Source of the DNA: Microbulbifer sp. Q7
GTDB lineage: Bacteria > Pseudomonadota > Gammaproteobacteria > Pseudomonadales > Cellvibrionaceae
Assembly (NCBI RefSeq): GCF_001639145.1
Contig: NZ_LROY01000001.1
Span: forward strand, 312,501-376,500
Reading direction: 5' to 3'
Length of the DNA stretch: 64,000 nucleotides
The notes beneath the pieces are model-generated. The model saw only the letters and a program-made list of their open reading frames with translations, had not been told where the DNA came from and did not search any database. Position numbers and translations under genes: made by a program. How positions within the stretch are numbered: position 1 is the stretch's first letter; each line of letters starts with the position of its first letter. Positions 9,004 through 18,011 of this stretch are shown one piece after another.

Positions 9004-9546
9004 TCAGAAAAACCCCTGCTCGATAGTCACCACGTCACCAGGCCGGAGCTTGGTAGACATCTCTACGCGCTCCCTCTCCTCTTCTGAATCACCCTCTCTA
9101 GTGAGAAATATTCTATTTTCCGATCCTCGCTCGGTGATTCCCTGTGCGAGCGCTGTAGCCTTGCCGACAGTTAAACCCGGTTGATAGCTATATCCTCCCG
9201 GCGCCTGCACTTCCCCGTAGATGAACACCGGGCGATATTGGGTTATAGATACGGTCACACTGGGGTCAATCAGATAGTCACCCTTGAGACCTTTTACAAT
9301 GATCGCCTCAAGCTCTTCAGGTGTAAGGCCGACAACTTTGATCTCACCGAGAAACGGATAATTGATATTTCCAGACTCTCCCAACATGGCGTCGATGTTC
9401 AGGTCATTCTCGCCATAGACCCGAATAGAAATTCTGTCACCGGCATTCATCCTGTATTCAACGGTCGCGGCCGCCGCATGTGTCAGCGAAAGCAAAACAT
9501 TGACCAAGATTGTCAAAGCCAGCGATGTTAGCTTCAAGGCACGCAT
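9004..9546 (-). CDS. Short Wza-like polysaccharide export protein
   Basis: A protein of 180 residues with a cleavable signal peptide (about residues 1-27, ending near THAAAA). A polysaccharide-export (PES) domain follows (YRMNAGDRISIRVYGENDLN), then one SLBB domain (VFIYGEVQAPGGYSYQPGLTV). It lacks the lipobox and the C-terminal helix of E. coli Wza, so it cannot form the same outer-membrane pore on its own. The barrel protein encoded next to it may supply that function. It ends 8 nt before the Wzc-like gene. Confidence 0.92.
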   Translation of the reverse strand: MRALKLTSLALTILVNVLLSLTHAAAATVEYRMNAGDRISIRVYGENDLNIDAMLGESGNINYPFLGEIKVVGLTPEELEAIIVKGLKGDYLIDPSVTVSITQYRPVFIYGEVQAPGGYSYQPGLTVGKATALAQGITERGSENRIFLTREGDSEEERERVEMSTKLRPGDVVTIEQGFF

Positions 9547-9573
9547 TCGAAATTCCTGTCCTGATCCTGCCTA

Positions 9574-10785
9574 TTAAAGCGGCGCCTCTAGCCCCAGAAA
9601 ATATCGATTATTTTCCAGGCCCAGAGCGTTTATCGAAGTGCTGCTGTCAAGACTGGACATACCAAGCCGCACGCTTAGCCAGTCGAGAGGCAAATATCCT
9701 ACTGAAAGACTTGACCGCGTCACCCGATCGGAACGTTCAGTACCAACGAATTCCCCCGCGGTCTCACTGTGAGAAAAGGTACTACTTAGCGTCTCGCCCC
9801 ACTGGTGAGTCCAGGAAAAAACGGAGCTCTTGACGTCAACAAAGCTCGCGAACCCTAGGGACTCCTGCACATTCTCCCCTATAGCGAACGAGATAGTACT
9901 GTACGTTTTTGGGCTCCAGGAAATTCGTCCGTCCCAGCGTGGCCCCTCAAAATCCGGCCTCGTATCCAGGGTAAAATCTCTGTGAAGTCTTCCGCCCCGC
10001 AATTGAATAGTTGTTTTTGGTAACCGTACCTCTGTGGTGGCCATCACAAGAACTTCATTACTGTCCCGCCTCGGAATCTGGGTTAGTTCCACATAGTCCA
10101 GGTTGGTTTGAACCGCCTCTATTCCCACCAGAAGCATACTATTCAATTCGAAGCTTCCAGTCGCTCCTGAATATACCGCTGTGGAATCCCGGGCAGCGTC
10201 GTCAAACTCACTTTTCCGTATGCCATGACGGATTAGGCTCTGTAGCCTGCCACCCTGGCGACCAAAGGCAATACTAACTTCTCCGCTCGGACGCCGTGTT
10301 CGCTCAGCCTCGACCAATATCGGCGCCAGCCCACCATCCAAAGTACCTGTAACCGACTGAGCGACATCCGCATAACTTGCTGTCGAACGCACCTCAATCA
10401 GAGAACCCACACGCCATTGCCAAGCAATATCTGCTGCATAATCTGTAAAATTTTCTCGTGCGCCATTTAGGTAGTGGCCACGGGTGACCGTAAAGCTAGT
10501 ACTCAGATTTGTACGCTGCCCCTCACGTGATAGCTCCAAAGACGGAGATACACGTGTAATCCAGTCGTCCTGGCGATTTTGTGTGGTTAATGAGACATTG
10601 TCGTCATACTGTACTTCTAACCCGGCCGAGCCGATCAGCTCGAAATTCGCCGGCAGGTCGACGGTGACCGCTTGCGCCGTCGCGGCGATACCCGCAAGCC
10701 CCAAAAATACAGCACCGCAGTGCAAGGTTATTTTTTTACCCTTCCAATGGCCGGCCACCTTACCGCTGTTGAATCTTCGCTTCAT
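9574..10785 (-). CDS. Outer-membrane beta-barrel protein of EPS export
   Basis: A protein of 403 residues with an N-terminal signal segment ending near AATAQA. The rest alternates short amphipathic strands with acidic turns and ends LGLEAPL, as expected for a transmembrane barrel. Similar 400-residue barrels accompany short Wza-like proteins in EPS loci of marine gammaproteobacteria. I infer it forms the outer-membrane exit channel that the truncated Wza-like partner cannot provide. It lies between the priming transferase and the Wza-like gene in the same operon. Confidence 0.75.
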   Translation of the reverse strand: MKRRFNSGKVAGHWKGKKITLHCGAVFLGLAGIAATAQAVTVDLPANFELIGSAGLEVQYDDNVSLTTQNRQDDWITRVSPSLELSREGQRTNLSTSFTVTRGHYLNGARENFTDYAADIAWQWRVGSLIEVRSTASYADVAQSVTGTLDGGLAPILVEAERTRRPSGEVSIAFGRQGGRLQSLIRHGIRKSEFDDAARDSTAVYSGATGSFELNSMLLVGIEAVQTNLDYVELTQIPRRDSNEVLVMATTEVRLPKTTIQLRGGRLHRDFTLDTRPDFEGPRWDGRISWSPKTYSTISFAIGENVQESLGFASFVDVKSSVFSWTHQWGETLSSTFSHSETAGEFVGTERSDRVTRSSLSVGYLPLDWLSVRLGMSSLDSSTSINALGLENNRYFLGLEAPL

Positions 10786-10833
10786 ATCAGTATCCCGCTC
10801 TCATCCACCGATCCGCACGACCGGGATTGACGG

Positions 10834-12246
10834 CTAATAGGCATTCTTGTGGTAAAAACCGCGATAAATGGTCAGGAATATAATTCGAAGATCAAGCAGG
10901 ATTGACCAGCGGCGAATATACTCGAGGTCATACTCGACACGCCGACTCATCTTGTACAGAGTATCCGTTTCTCCCCTGAAGCCTTTTATTTGCGCCAACC
11001 CTGTAATACCAGGCTTCACCTTGTGCCGGAGCATATAGCCATTGACTTGGCTCCGATATTCTTCGTTATGCGCTACCGCGTGCGGCCTGGGCCCCACGAT
11101 CGACATCGTTCCCTGTAACACATTAAAAAATTGGGGTAACTCATCAAGGGACGTTCGGCGTAGTATCCTACCCACTGGCGTAATACGTTGATCCCCCTCC
11201 TTCGCTTGCTCTACTTTTTCGCCATCGTCCATAGCCGTCATACTGCGGAACTTCCACACGTAAATTGTGCGGCCATCCAGCCCATAGCGTCGCTGCTTAA
11301 AGATAACTGGGCCAGGTGAGGTACACTTTACGGCCGCCGCGACCACCAACAGAATCGGTGAAATTAGCGCAAGGATCATTGATGCCAGAACGAGGTCTTC
11401 CAATCGTTTCAACCATCCATCAAATCCCTGAATCGGCGTATCGAACACGCTCAGAAGGCTACTACTTCCCACCTGATGCCAACGCGCATGCAACATCTTA
11501 GCGACAAAGAAGTTGGGAAGAATATGTACGGTTGCCGTCGTGTCTGAGAATTTATCCAACGTTTCGCTGATTATCTGCTCTGCCCGCATGGGTAGCGCGA
11601 TAAATACCAAATCCAGCTCACCCGCCCGCCCTTTTTCTAAGGCCTCATCTACGGTCCCAAGTACAGGGAATCTTGCTTCGTCGCCAAGGCAGCGGACGTG
11701 TTCTTGAAATCCAGGCACCTCATAGAAACCATTGACATGAATGCCCAACTGGGGGTTTTCGGCAAGATCCTTGGCGAGTTTATAGCCAGCGTCGGTGCAG
11801 CCAATGATCACTGCCCGGCGAGAATTGCCGCCATTCATACGAATGGCAAAGAGAAACTGACGCAAACAGTAGCGCCAGAAGGCCAGGCCGAAGAAAGTAA
11901 ATATCATCCATGCCGCGACGGCTGGCCGCATATAGTCAGCGCCAAATGCATTGAACGAATAAGCGAGGAGGATAAGAAAGGCACATACCGCAACCCAAGC
12001 CACAGTCACCGCACCGAGAATTCTTTTGTATGATTCACCGCGCCAGGATCGGTACAGTTCAACAGACTCTGATATAAAGGCAAAAGATACCGCGGCCAGC
12101 AGGCCTGCAATCAGCCAGTCTTTCCCGGGTGTGACCTCAAAGTACGCAAGACTTGCATAAAGTACCCCCTGAATTAGCAGCACATCAAACAGTCGATAAA
12201 GCGCTGTAATGCCACTTCGACGACTGCGGACCCATCCCTGTTCCAC
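10834..12246 (-). CDS. Undecaprenyl-phosphate sugar phosphotransferase (WcaJ/WbaP type)
   Basis: A protein of about 470 residues. The GTG at 12246 is preferred because a GAGGGA site sits 6-7 nt in front of it; another GTG two codons upstream overlaps that site. Four N-terminal TM helices are followed by a CoA-binding-like Rossmann segment (RAVIIGCTDAGYKLAKDL), a fifth hydrophobic segment, and the catalytic bacterial sugar-transferase domain. That domain carries KRRYGLDGRTIYVWKFRSM, RRTSLDELPQFFNVLQG and SIVGPRPH. It loads the first sugar phosphate onto undecaprenyl phosphate. It is the first gene of the five-gene minus-strand EPS operon. Confidence 0.95.
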   Translation of the reverse strand: MEQGWVRSRRSGITALYRLFDVLLIQGVLYASLAYFEVTPGKDWLIAGLLAAVSFAFISESVELYRSWRGESYKRILGAVTVAWVAVCAFLILLAYSFNAFGADYMRPAVAAWMIFTFFGLAFWRYCLRQFLFAIRMNGGNSRRAVIIGCTDAGYKLAKDLAENPQLGIHVNGFYEVPGFQEHVRCLGDEARFPVLGTVDEALEKGRAGELDLVFIALPMRAEQIISETLDKFSDTTATVHILPNFFVAKMLHARWHQVGSSSLLSVFDTPIQGFDGWLKRLEDLVLASMILALISPILLVVAAAVKCTSPGPVIFKQRRYGLDGRTIYVWKFRSMTAMDDGEKVEQAKEGDQRITPVGRILRRTSLDELPQFFNVLQGTMSIVGPRPHAVAHNEEYRSQVNGYMLRHKVKPGITGLAQIKGFRGETDTLYKMSRRVEYDLEYIRRWSILLDLRIIFLTIYRGFYHKNAY

Positions 12247-12816
12247 AAGCACTCCCTCTATTAGGAGAGGCTTAACGCCCCCAACTATTCCCTGTTTTTA
12301 AGCTCTTCTGCGATTAGGCTGAAGACACTGACATATTGCAAAACACATTAATCGCCAAAAATGAGATATCAGCAGCGACGGTGCCGTATACACCAATGCA
12401 TATACCGGGCCGATTTTCCTTGCTACCAAAATTTTTTTATCCCAGCTGTTTTTTGCTGTGAGTATGCGCCAGTGGCGTAGGATTATCGGACCAAAGTGTG
12501 ATGGGACTCAACTAATTTTCGAACACATAGCGCGCCAAGCACCAAAAAAGTGAATATTGGCGCGAATAAAAACCTAAGTGCATGGCCTGTGCGCTCCGAA
12601 CACTGAAATACGCGCCACATCTGCAAATGGGAACTCGATCTTCCATGGATGCAAGCGTGCATTTCGCACAAATTTTGAATTAAGCCTCCACCGGTGAATC
12701 ATTTTTGTGCGCGTGTTCTCAGTATTTTTCAGTTGACATTATTTTCAGCAATGCCATATTGGCGTCCGCTAGCCACAGTTTTCGTGGCAAAAAGTGCAAT
12801 TTCGGGGGGACATGGA
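12247..12816. other. Divergent promoter region between the two EPS operons
   Basis: 570 bp, AT-rich, separating the minus-strand export operon from the plus-strand NRPS-like operon. It contains a good sigma-70-like promoter for the plus strand (12733-12760). A short minus-strand frame (12483-12671) has no ribosome-binding site or family resemblance and was not called. Confidence 0.6.
12733..12760 (+). promoter_or_regulatory. Sigma-70-like promoter of the NRPS-like operon
   Basis: A perfect -35 TTGACA (12733-12738) and a -10 CATATT (12755-12760, 4 of 6) are 16 bp apart, placing a start near 12767 and a leader of about 50 nt before the 12817 start codon. Confidence 0.55.
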
Positions 12817-13479
12817 ATGTCTAGAGTCAGCAGAGTTGACCATATCGCATATGCGGTTGCAGAAGGAATGATCGAAAAATGGGCTTGGTACCACATCGAA
12901 GTGGAAGGCGGGAAGCTCACCAAACGGGTAGATGACGTTCGTCCCGACGATCCGGATAGCAGCATGAAGCTCTGGTGTATCGACTTTGAATCCTTCGGGG
13001 TCGTACTGGTAGAGGGGATCGATCGCAAGAAAAAGAGTCAAGTCACAGCCTTCGCTGAGTGCCATGGCGACCATAGCGTACAACATATCGCTTTCGACAC
13101 TGAAAACCTCGAGCAATTTGTTTCGCGCGCCATCGCTAAAGGTGTCAACCTTCGCGGGCAACAGCTCGTAAGCAATGATGGGTTCGGGGATCTGAAACAG
13201 CTTTTCGGCAAGGGATATGCCAAGCAGAACGCCGCAGAAATGTCCTTTCCTGAATACGTAGAGCGCCCCAAGCAGGGCGTACAGATGAGCACAAGCGTTC
13301 CACAAAATACCGGTAAGAACTTCTACCAGCGCATCGAACACGCGAGGAACACTGGTGATACATCGACATTGATCGACTTCGCCCTTATGCCTTCCGACTG
13401 GACTCCGGGCGCCCCGCAAGCACCGTCAGCTCCAATATCCACACGCTCTAAAGAACACGAAGCAACCGTCCAGGCTTAA
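12817..13479 (+). CDS. HPPD-like VOC protein, first gene of the NRPS-like operon
   Basis: A protein of 220 residues from the ATG at 12817, which has a GGGGGGA site 6 nt upstream. An upstream in-frame start at 12694 lacks one and would overlap the promoter. It resembles the C-terminal catalytic half of HPPD or hydroxymandelate synthase. Candidate Fe ligands are His9 (VDHIAYAV), His90 (SVQHIAFDT) and Glu146 or Glu149 (FPEYVERP). The N-terminal VOC half of HPPD is missing, and a Pro/Ser-rich tail follows the fold. I infer it may act on an aromatic keto acid and supply the acid used by the downstream enzyme. The substrate is unknown; a true HPPD exists elsewhere in the window. Confidence 0.8.
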   Translation: MSRVSRVDHIAYAVAEGMIEKWAWYHIEVEGGKLTKRVDDVRPDDPDSSMKLWCIDFESFGVVLVEGIDRKKKSQVTAFAECHGDHSVQHIAFDTENLEQFVSRAIAKGVNLRGQQLVSNDGFGDLKQLFGKGYAKQNAAEMSFPEYVERPKQGVQMSTSVPQNTGKNFYQRIEHARNTGDTSTLIDFALMPSDWTPGAPQAPSAPISTRSKEHEATVQA

Positions 13480-13616
13480 GCGTCGGGACTCTCCTGCGGC
13501 CGTCACTACGCACCCAAACCAATTAGTGTCGGCGATTGGCAGGCGACCTTCAGAAGGTTAATTTCATCCTGTAAATTGCGTAGATACGCTTAGGAATAGA
13601 TACGGACGAATACAGC

Positions 13617-16313
13617 GTGGAAAGTAGATCCATAGCCGGCGCATACCAAATTCGGGTAACACCCGACTCTTCCGACGCCACAATGCGATTATCATACGGC
13701 TTCGACGTTCCGGTGATTCGACAGATAGAACGCAATTCGGAAGGCTTCCCGGGCAAGATTGCACTCATACATAAGAACAATAAGCTGTCCTACTCCGACT
13801 TGATGGCTGCCGCACGCCAGCTTGCTGCCGGACTACAGTGCGCAGGCGTTACCAAATGCTCTCGGGTATCGCTATTAATGCATCCTTGTCCGCAATTGGT
13901 TATTGGCCTGCTCGCCACACACCTGCTTGGGGCAACTTATGTGCCTGTTGATCCGAGCTTCCCCGTAGCAAGAATCAGAATGATTTTGGAGGATATACAG
14001 CCCGCCGCAATCGTATATTTGGATGTAGATGGATGTGCGATACAAGAGACAATAACTGGATGTTTTTCTTCGCAGCTTCACACGTACGATCATTTATCAA
14101 TCCTTGGAGCGCATCAAGCAAATTCGTTTCAAGCATATCCGGTGACTCTAAGCGACGAGTCTCACATATTCTTCACTTCCGGGACTACAGGACGGCCGAA
14201 GGGCGCAGTTTCTTCACAGCTGAATCTCGCTCACGGAATGTCGTCATCGGCACACTGCTTCGAGCTTGACAGTTCGCATAGCATACTTTCTGTCGCTGGC
14301 TCGTCCTTTAGCATCAGCACTTTTGAACTCCTATCACTTCTTGCGGTTGGCGGCTCGATCATGATTGCTGAACGCGACGATATCCTTCAACTAGATGCCC
14401 TTTTCTCCACAGCCTGCCAGGTATCTGTATGGCACTTTGTGCCTACGCTACTTGCCAGACTCATAGAATTCGTGGAAGCGGAGCCGAGCAGGGCCGTACG
14501 CCTTAAAAACCTCCAACGCATCCTTACGGGTGGAGACAACGTTCCCCCCGACCTCCTATGCAAGATCCGAAGCCTGCTTCCGTGGGTGCATCTCTATGTG
14601 AACTACGGGGCGAGCGAGACAAGCTGTATGGTTACCTACTGGCCCGTAGCAGAGCTAGCTCCACTCAAAACAAAAATCGGAAGGCCGCAGAAAAATGTGA
14701 GGCTGCTGGTTCTCGATAAGAATGGCAAGGAGGTAGGCAAGGACCAGAGTGGGGAGTTGTTTGTCTCGAGTCCAGGAGTCATTGCTGGGTACTTAAACCG
14801 CGAAGACCTGAATCAACAGAAATTTCGCGAGATAGACGGCCGCCGATACTTTGCGACGGGAGACATGACGCGCGTCGATGAGGCAGGAAACTATGAGATG
14901 CTCGGCCGGGAAGATTTCCAGATTCAGCTGAATGGAAATCGGATCGAGCTCCTTGAGGTAGAGCGCACGCTCAAAGGGATACCAGGAATAAAAGACTGCG
15001 TTGTCGCAGCAAAATGCCTCAATGAGGAGTCCAATTCAGCGGCATTAGTGGCCTATATTTTGCCCGATGGATCCGTAGGCGCCACGGTCAGCGATATAAA
15101 GGCCATCGCTAGGGGCCTTCTCCCAGAGTATATGGTGCCCTCACTGTATCTTGAAATTGAGTCAGTACCGACCAATCACAATGGTAAAGTTGACAGAGCC
15201 AAGTTACCGGCACCGAGCGACTGTCGAGTACTTCAGTCGAATGAAGAGTTGCCGCTTAGTAATAATATTGAAATCAAGGTGGCGAATATCTGGCGTGAAC
15301 TTTTGGGTGCAAATTCAGTTCATGCAAACAGTCAATTCTTCGAGTTGGGCGGGGACTCGATTTCGGCAGTCCGTCTTATTACCAAAATATCTACAGAGTG
15401 TCTTGTCAATCTCTCTATCGCTGATATTGTTAGCAATACCACCGTGCGTCAACAATCAGCCCTGATTGAACAACGACAGTCAAACCAGGATATCACTGAT
15501 TCAGTAAGCCTCACCCACGATCCAGGGTACCTGCAATTAAAATCGGGGCGCAACGATATTTCGCCCCTGCTCTTGATCAATGGAGTTGTCGAATATCTCG
15601 AGTTAGCAAAGACCTTATCAACGGATCGATCAGTCTACGCCATATACCTTCCCGAGGAGATGGATCTAATCATTAAAGGCGCCGCGTCTACTGCGGCCAC
15701 TACAACAGATTCCATAGCTGGAATTACCGAGCTATATCTAACCGTAATTACCAGCCTGCAACCAAAGGGACCTTATTACCTGGCCGGGAAGTCCTTTGGC
15801 GGGATTATTGCCATTGAGGTCGCTCGAGAGCTCGAAAAGCTCGGGCACGAGGTAGCGTTCACAGGGTTGCTTGATACGGTAACACCAGAGGCATTTACCG
15901 CCCACCAGAGATTCCATTTCCGAGTAACGCAGCACATCAAGAATATTTTCAAGCAAGGTCCGAGATACTTGTTGGAGCGGGTTAACAGCAGACGTTCACG
16001 TACTACCCACAGGAACGCTTTACCCAGCTCTGTCGCACATGATTGTAACGAAGAGTCGATAAATATTCGCGTAAGACATCAAGTACGGAAGAATGCAATT
16101 TTCACAACTCGCCTGTCCCCTATTCAACGGCCGGTAGTACTGATTAAGGCCCGTGACCGAATACACCTATATGGCGAGAAACCATCTAAGGATCTAGGAT
16201 GGAATAAATATTGTGAAAACCTGATTACCTACGAAGCGCCCGGCAATCATCGATCTCTTCTAATGCCAGGACAGGCGGAGCATGTTGCGCGATATCTGGA
16301 GCTACATATTTAG
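13617..16313 (+). CDS. NRPS-like enzyme with adenylation-thiolation-thioesterase domains
   Basis: A protein of 898 residues from GTG 13617; an ATG at 13683 (residue 23) is an alternative and neither has a strong ribosome-binding site. Domains: adenylation about 30-530, carrier about 545-620, thioesterase about 645-898. Visible motifs are A3 (FTSGTTGRPKGA), A5 (NYGASET), A7 (YFATGD), A8 (LNGNRIELLEVE), A10 Lys524 (NHNGKVDRAKLP), carrier Ser581 (LGGDSISAVRL), and a thioesterase Ser726 in GKSFGG with Asp753 and a C-terminal His (APGNHRSL). The position that binds the substrate amino group (Asp in FDxS) is Ser232 (FSIS), which argues for a non-amino acid. There is no condensation domain. A-T-TE enzymes of this form are known to join two aryl keto acids; here MBOAT and SGNH genes follow, which suggests acyl transfer instead or in addition. 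Confidence 0.93.
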   Translation: MESRSIAGAYQIRVTPDSSDATMRLSYGFDVPVIRQIERNSEGFPGKIALIHKNNKLSYSDLMAAARQLAAGLQCAGVTKCSRVSLLMHPCPQLVIGLLATHLLGATYVPVDPSFPVARIRMILEDIQPAAIVYLDVDGCAIQETITGCFSSQLHTYDHLSILGAHQANSFQAYPVTLSDESHIFFTSGTTGRPKGAVSSQLNLAHGMSSSAHCFELDSSHSILSVAGSSFSISTFELLSLLAVGGSIMIAERDDILQLDALFSTACQVSVWHFVPTLLARLIEFVEAEPSRAVRLKNLQRILTGGDNVPPDLLCKIRSLLPWVHLYVNYGASETSCMVTYWPVAELAPLKTKIGRPQKNVRLLVLDKNGKEVGKDQSGELFVSSPGVIAGYLNREDLNQQKFREIDGRRYFATGDMTRVDEAGNYEMLGREDFQIQLNGNRIELLEVERTLKGIPGIKDCVVAAKCLNEESNSAALVAYILPDGSVGATVSDIKAIARGLLPEYMVPSLYLEIESVPTNHNGKVDRAKLPAPSDCRVLQSNEELPLSNNIEIKVANIWRELLGANSVHANSQFFELGGDSISAVRLITKISTECLVNLSIADIVSNTTVRQQSALIEQRQSNQDITDSVSLTHDPGYLQLKSGRNDISPLLLINGVVEYLELAKTLSTDRSVYAIYLPEEMDLIIKGAASTAATTTDSIAGITELYLTVITSLQPKGPYYLAGKSFGGIIAIEVARELEKLGHEVAFTGLLDTVTPEAFTAHQRFHFRVTQHIKNIFKQGPRYLLERVNSRRSRTTHRNALPSSVAHDCNEESINIRVRHQVRKNAIFTTRLSPIQRPVVLIKARDRIHLYGEKPSKDLGWNKYCENLITYEAPGNHRSLLMPGQAEHVARYLELHI

Positions 16314-16365
16314 CAGCGCTTACAGAGCGAAAATTCACAAATAAATATGCTGGCATGGAATCGAC

Positions 16366-18006
16366 GTGCTCTTTAATTCTATTACTTTCATCTTGATATT
16401 CCTGCCGTCCGTTTTGGTCGGCTACTATATTCTGCGCCATGTGACTCTCTTCCGCTTTGCGCTCGCATGGCTTTCGCTAGCTTCGCTATTCTTCTATGCA
16501 TGGTGGAACCCCCTATATTTAGCGCTGCTATTATCTTCTATCGTGCTTAATTTCATGCTTGGAAAAATAATCACTTGCAGTGATAGGCCCAAGCTATTCC
16601 TGATCATTGGCATTATTGGAAATCTTGCAGCTATTGGTTTCTACAAATATCTTGGTTTTTTCTCGACGATTATTTCAGGAGTTTCCGACCTTCAGGTCAC
16701 CACCCCCGAGCTGCTATTACCTCTCGCCATTTCATTCTTTACTTTTCAGCAGATTGCATACCTTGTCGATGTTTACCGCGGAGCGGGCGCTGAAAAAAAA
16801 TTCGACCAATATCTACTTTTCGTATCATTTTTCCCCCAGCTTATTGCGGGCCCCATCGTTCATCACAAAGACGTTGCCCCACAGTTTTCAGCTCTGCCAT
16901 ACACACCAATAAGGCATGAGCAAATATCCTCTGGGTTATTACTCTTTGTCATCGGGCTTGCGAAGAAAGTCATTATTGCCGACCAGCTTTCCCATTATGC
17001 GACTCCAGTTTTTTCTACCGCTGATAGTGGTGGAGCACCCGCCTTACTCGATGCCTGGGGTGGGCTTCTAGCTTATGCGTTGCAGCTATATTTTGATTTT
17101 AGTGGTTACGCAGATATGGCGGTTGGCTTAGCGAAAATGTTCGGTATCAATTTGCCGATCAACTTTGACTCCCCATATAAGTCGGCAAATATCGTTGAGT
17201 TCTGGCGCCGGTGGCATATCACTTTATCGCATTTTTTACGCGACTATCTCTATATAACATTAGGCGGTAGCAAGAGGGGATCAAGATCGTTAAACCTATT
17301 TGTGACTATGCTACTTGGCGGATTGTGGCACGGTGCAGGATGGAACTTCGTCATTTGGGGTGGATTGCATGGCACTTACTTGATCGTAAATCACTGGTGG
17401 GCTCAAGCTAAGTCGCTGCTGAATTTTACAGCCGACACGTCAACTTCAGGGCAGGTACTTTCTGTAGGTTTGAGCTCCAACAGCCACGGTCATTCACCGC
17501 GGACCGTTCCGCCAATATCAGAGAAGCCCTCTGGTTATCGCCTTTTTCCTTACCCTTCTGTTTATCGTGGGTTCGGTATTTTCACTACATTTTTGCTCGT
17601 ATCCTTGACTTGGTCGTTTTTTCGAGCAGAGTCACTGGATGGGGCATTGTCCATCCTTCGGGGAGCTTTTGGGCTTAATGGAATTAATGTTCCTCAGCAG
17701 ATTTTCTCTATCGCCCCGTACATATTTTCGATATTCGCCGACCCAACCCCCGGACTTTCCATTGGTGCATTTCCCCACGTCAAGGGCTTTGGATTTATCT
17801 TCGCTGCAATGTTCATTGTGTTCTTTTTACCCAACTCCAATCAAATTATTCGGTGGTTTTCTGAGACCACTAGCCTCCCAAGCAAAGGTCGCATAGATAC
17901 AATACAAACTACTGGAGTGATGGTCATTGCGGGGGTGCTTTTTGCCCTTTCATTAAAAATAATCGCATCCTCGCCGAATAGCGAGTTCCTGTACTTTAAC
18001 TTCTAG
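16366..18006 (+). CDS. MBOAT-family O-acyltransferase (AlgI/DltB-like)
   Basis: A protein of 546 residues with about 11 hydrophobic segments. The GTG at 16366 gives the family-typical opening LFNSITFILIFLPSVLV, so it is taken as the start although no clear ribosome-binding site is seen. MBOAT motifs are present: FSGYADMAVGLAKMFG, EFWRRWHITLSHFLRDYLYI and GGLWHGAGWNFVIWGGLHG, with candidate catalytic His322 and His335. Family members pass acyl groups across the inner membrane to polysaccharides, as in alginate acetylation (AlgI) or teichoic-acid D-alanylation (DltB). It lies 52 nt after the NRPS-like gene and 5 nt before the SGNH-like gene. Confidence 0.94.
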   Translation: MLFNSITFILIFLPSVLVGYYILRHVTLFRFALAWLSLASLFFYAWWNPLYLALLLSSIVLNFMLGKIITCSDRPKLFLIIGIIGNLAAIGFYKYLGFFSTIISGVSDLQVTTPELLLPLAISFFTFQQIAYLVDVYRGAGAEKKFDQYLLFVSFFPQLIAGPIVHHKDVAPQFSALPYTPIRHEQISSGLLLFVIGLAKKVIIADQLSHYATPVFSTADSGGAPALLDAWGGLLAYALQLYFDFSGYADMAVGLAKMFGINLPINFDSPYKSANIVEFWRRWHITLSHFLRDYLYITLGGSKRGSRSLNLFVTMLLGGLWHGAGWNFVIWGGLHGTYLIVNHWWAQAKSLLNFTADTSTSGQVLSVGLSSNSHGHSPRTVPPISEKPSGYRLFPYPSVYRGFGIFTTFLLVSLTWSFFRAESLDGALSILRGAFGLNGINVPQQIFSIAPYIFSIFADPTPGLSIGAFPHVKGFGFIFAAMFIVFFLPNSNQIIRWFSETTSLPSKGRIDTIQTTGVMVIAGVLFALSLKIIASSPNSEFLYFNF

Positions 18007-18011
18007 ATACT

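Noticed and set aside
12467..12484. Sequence resembling an ops/JUMPStart element (GCCAGTGGCGTAGG)
   Set aside because: It lacks a base of the ops core, the flanking JUMPStart sequence is absent, and it is on the strand of the short NRPS-like operon, not the export operon.
12483..12671. 62-codon frame on the minus strand with a hydrophobic stretch
   Set aside because: No ribosome-binding site, position in a promoter region, and no recognisable family.
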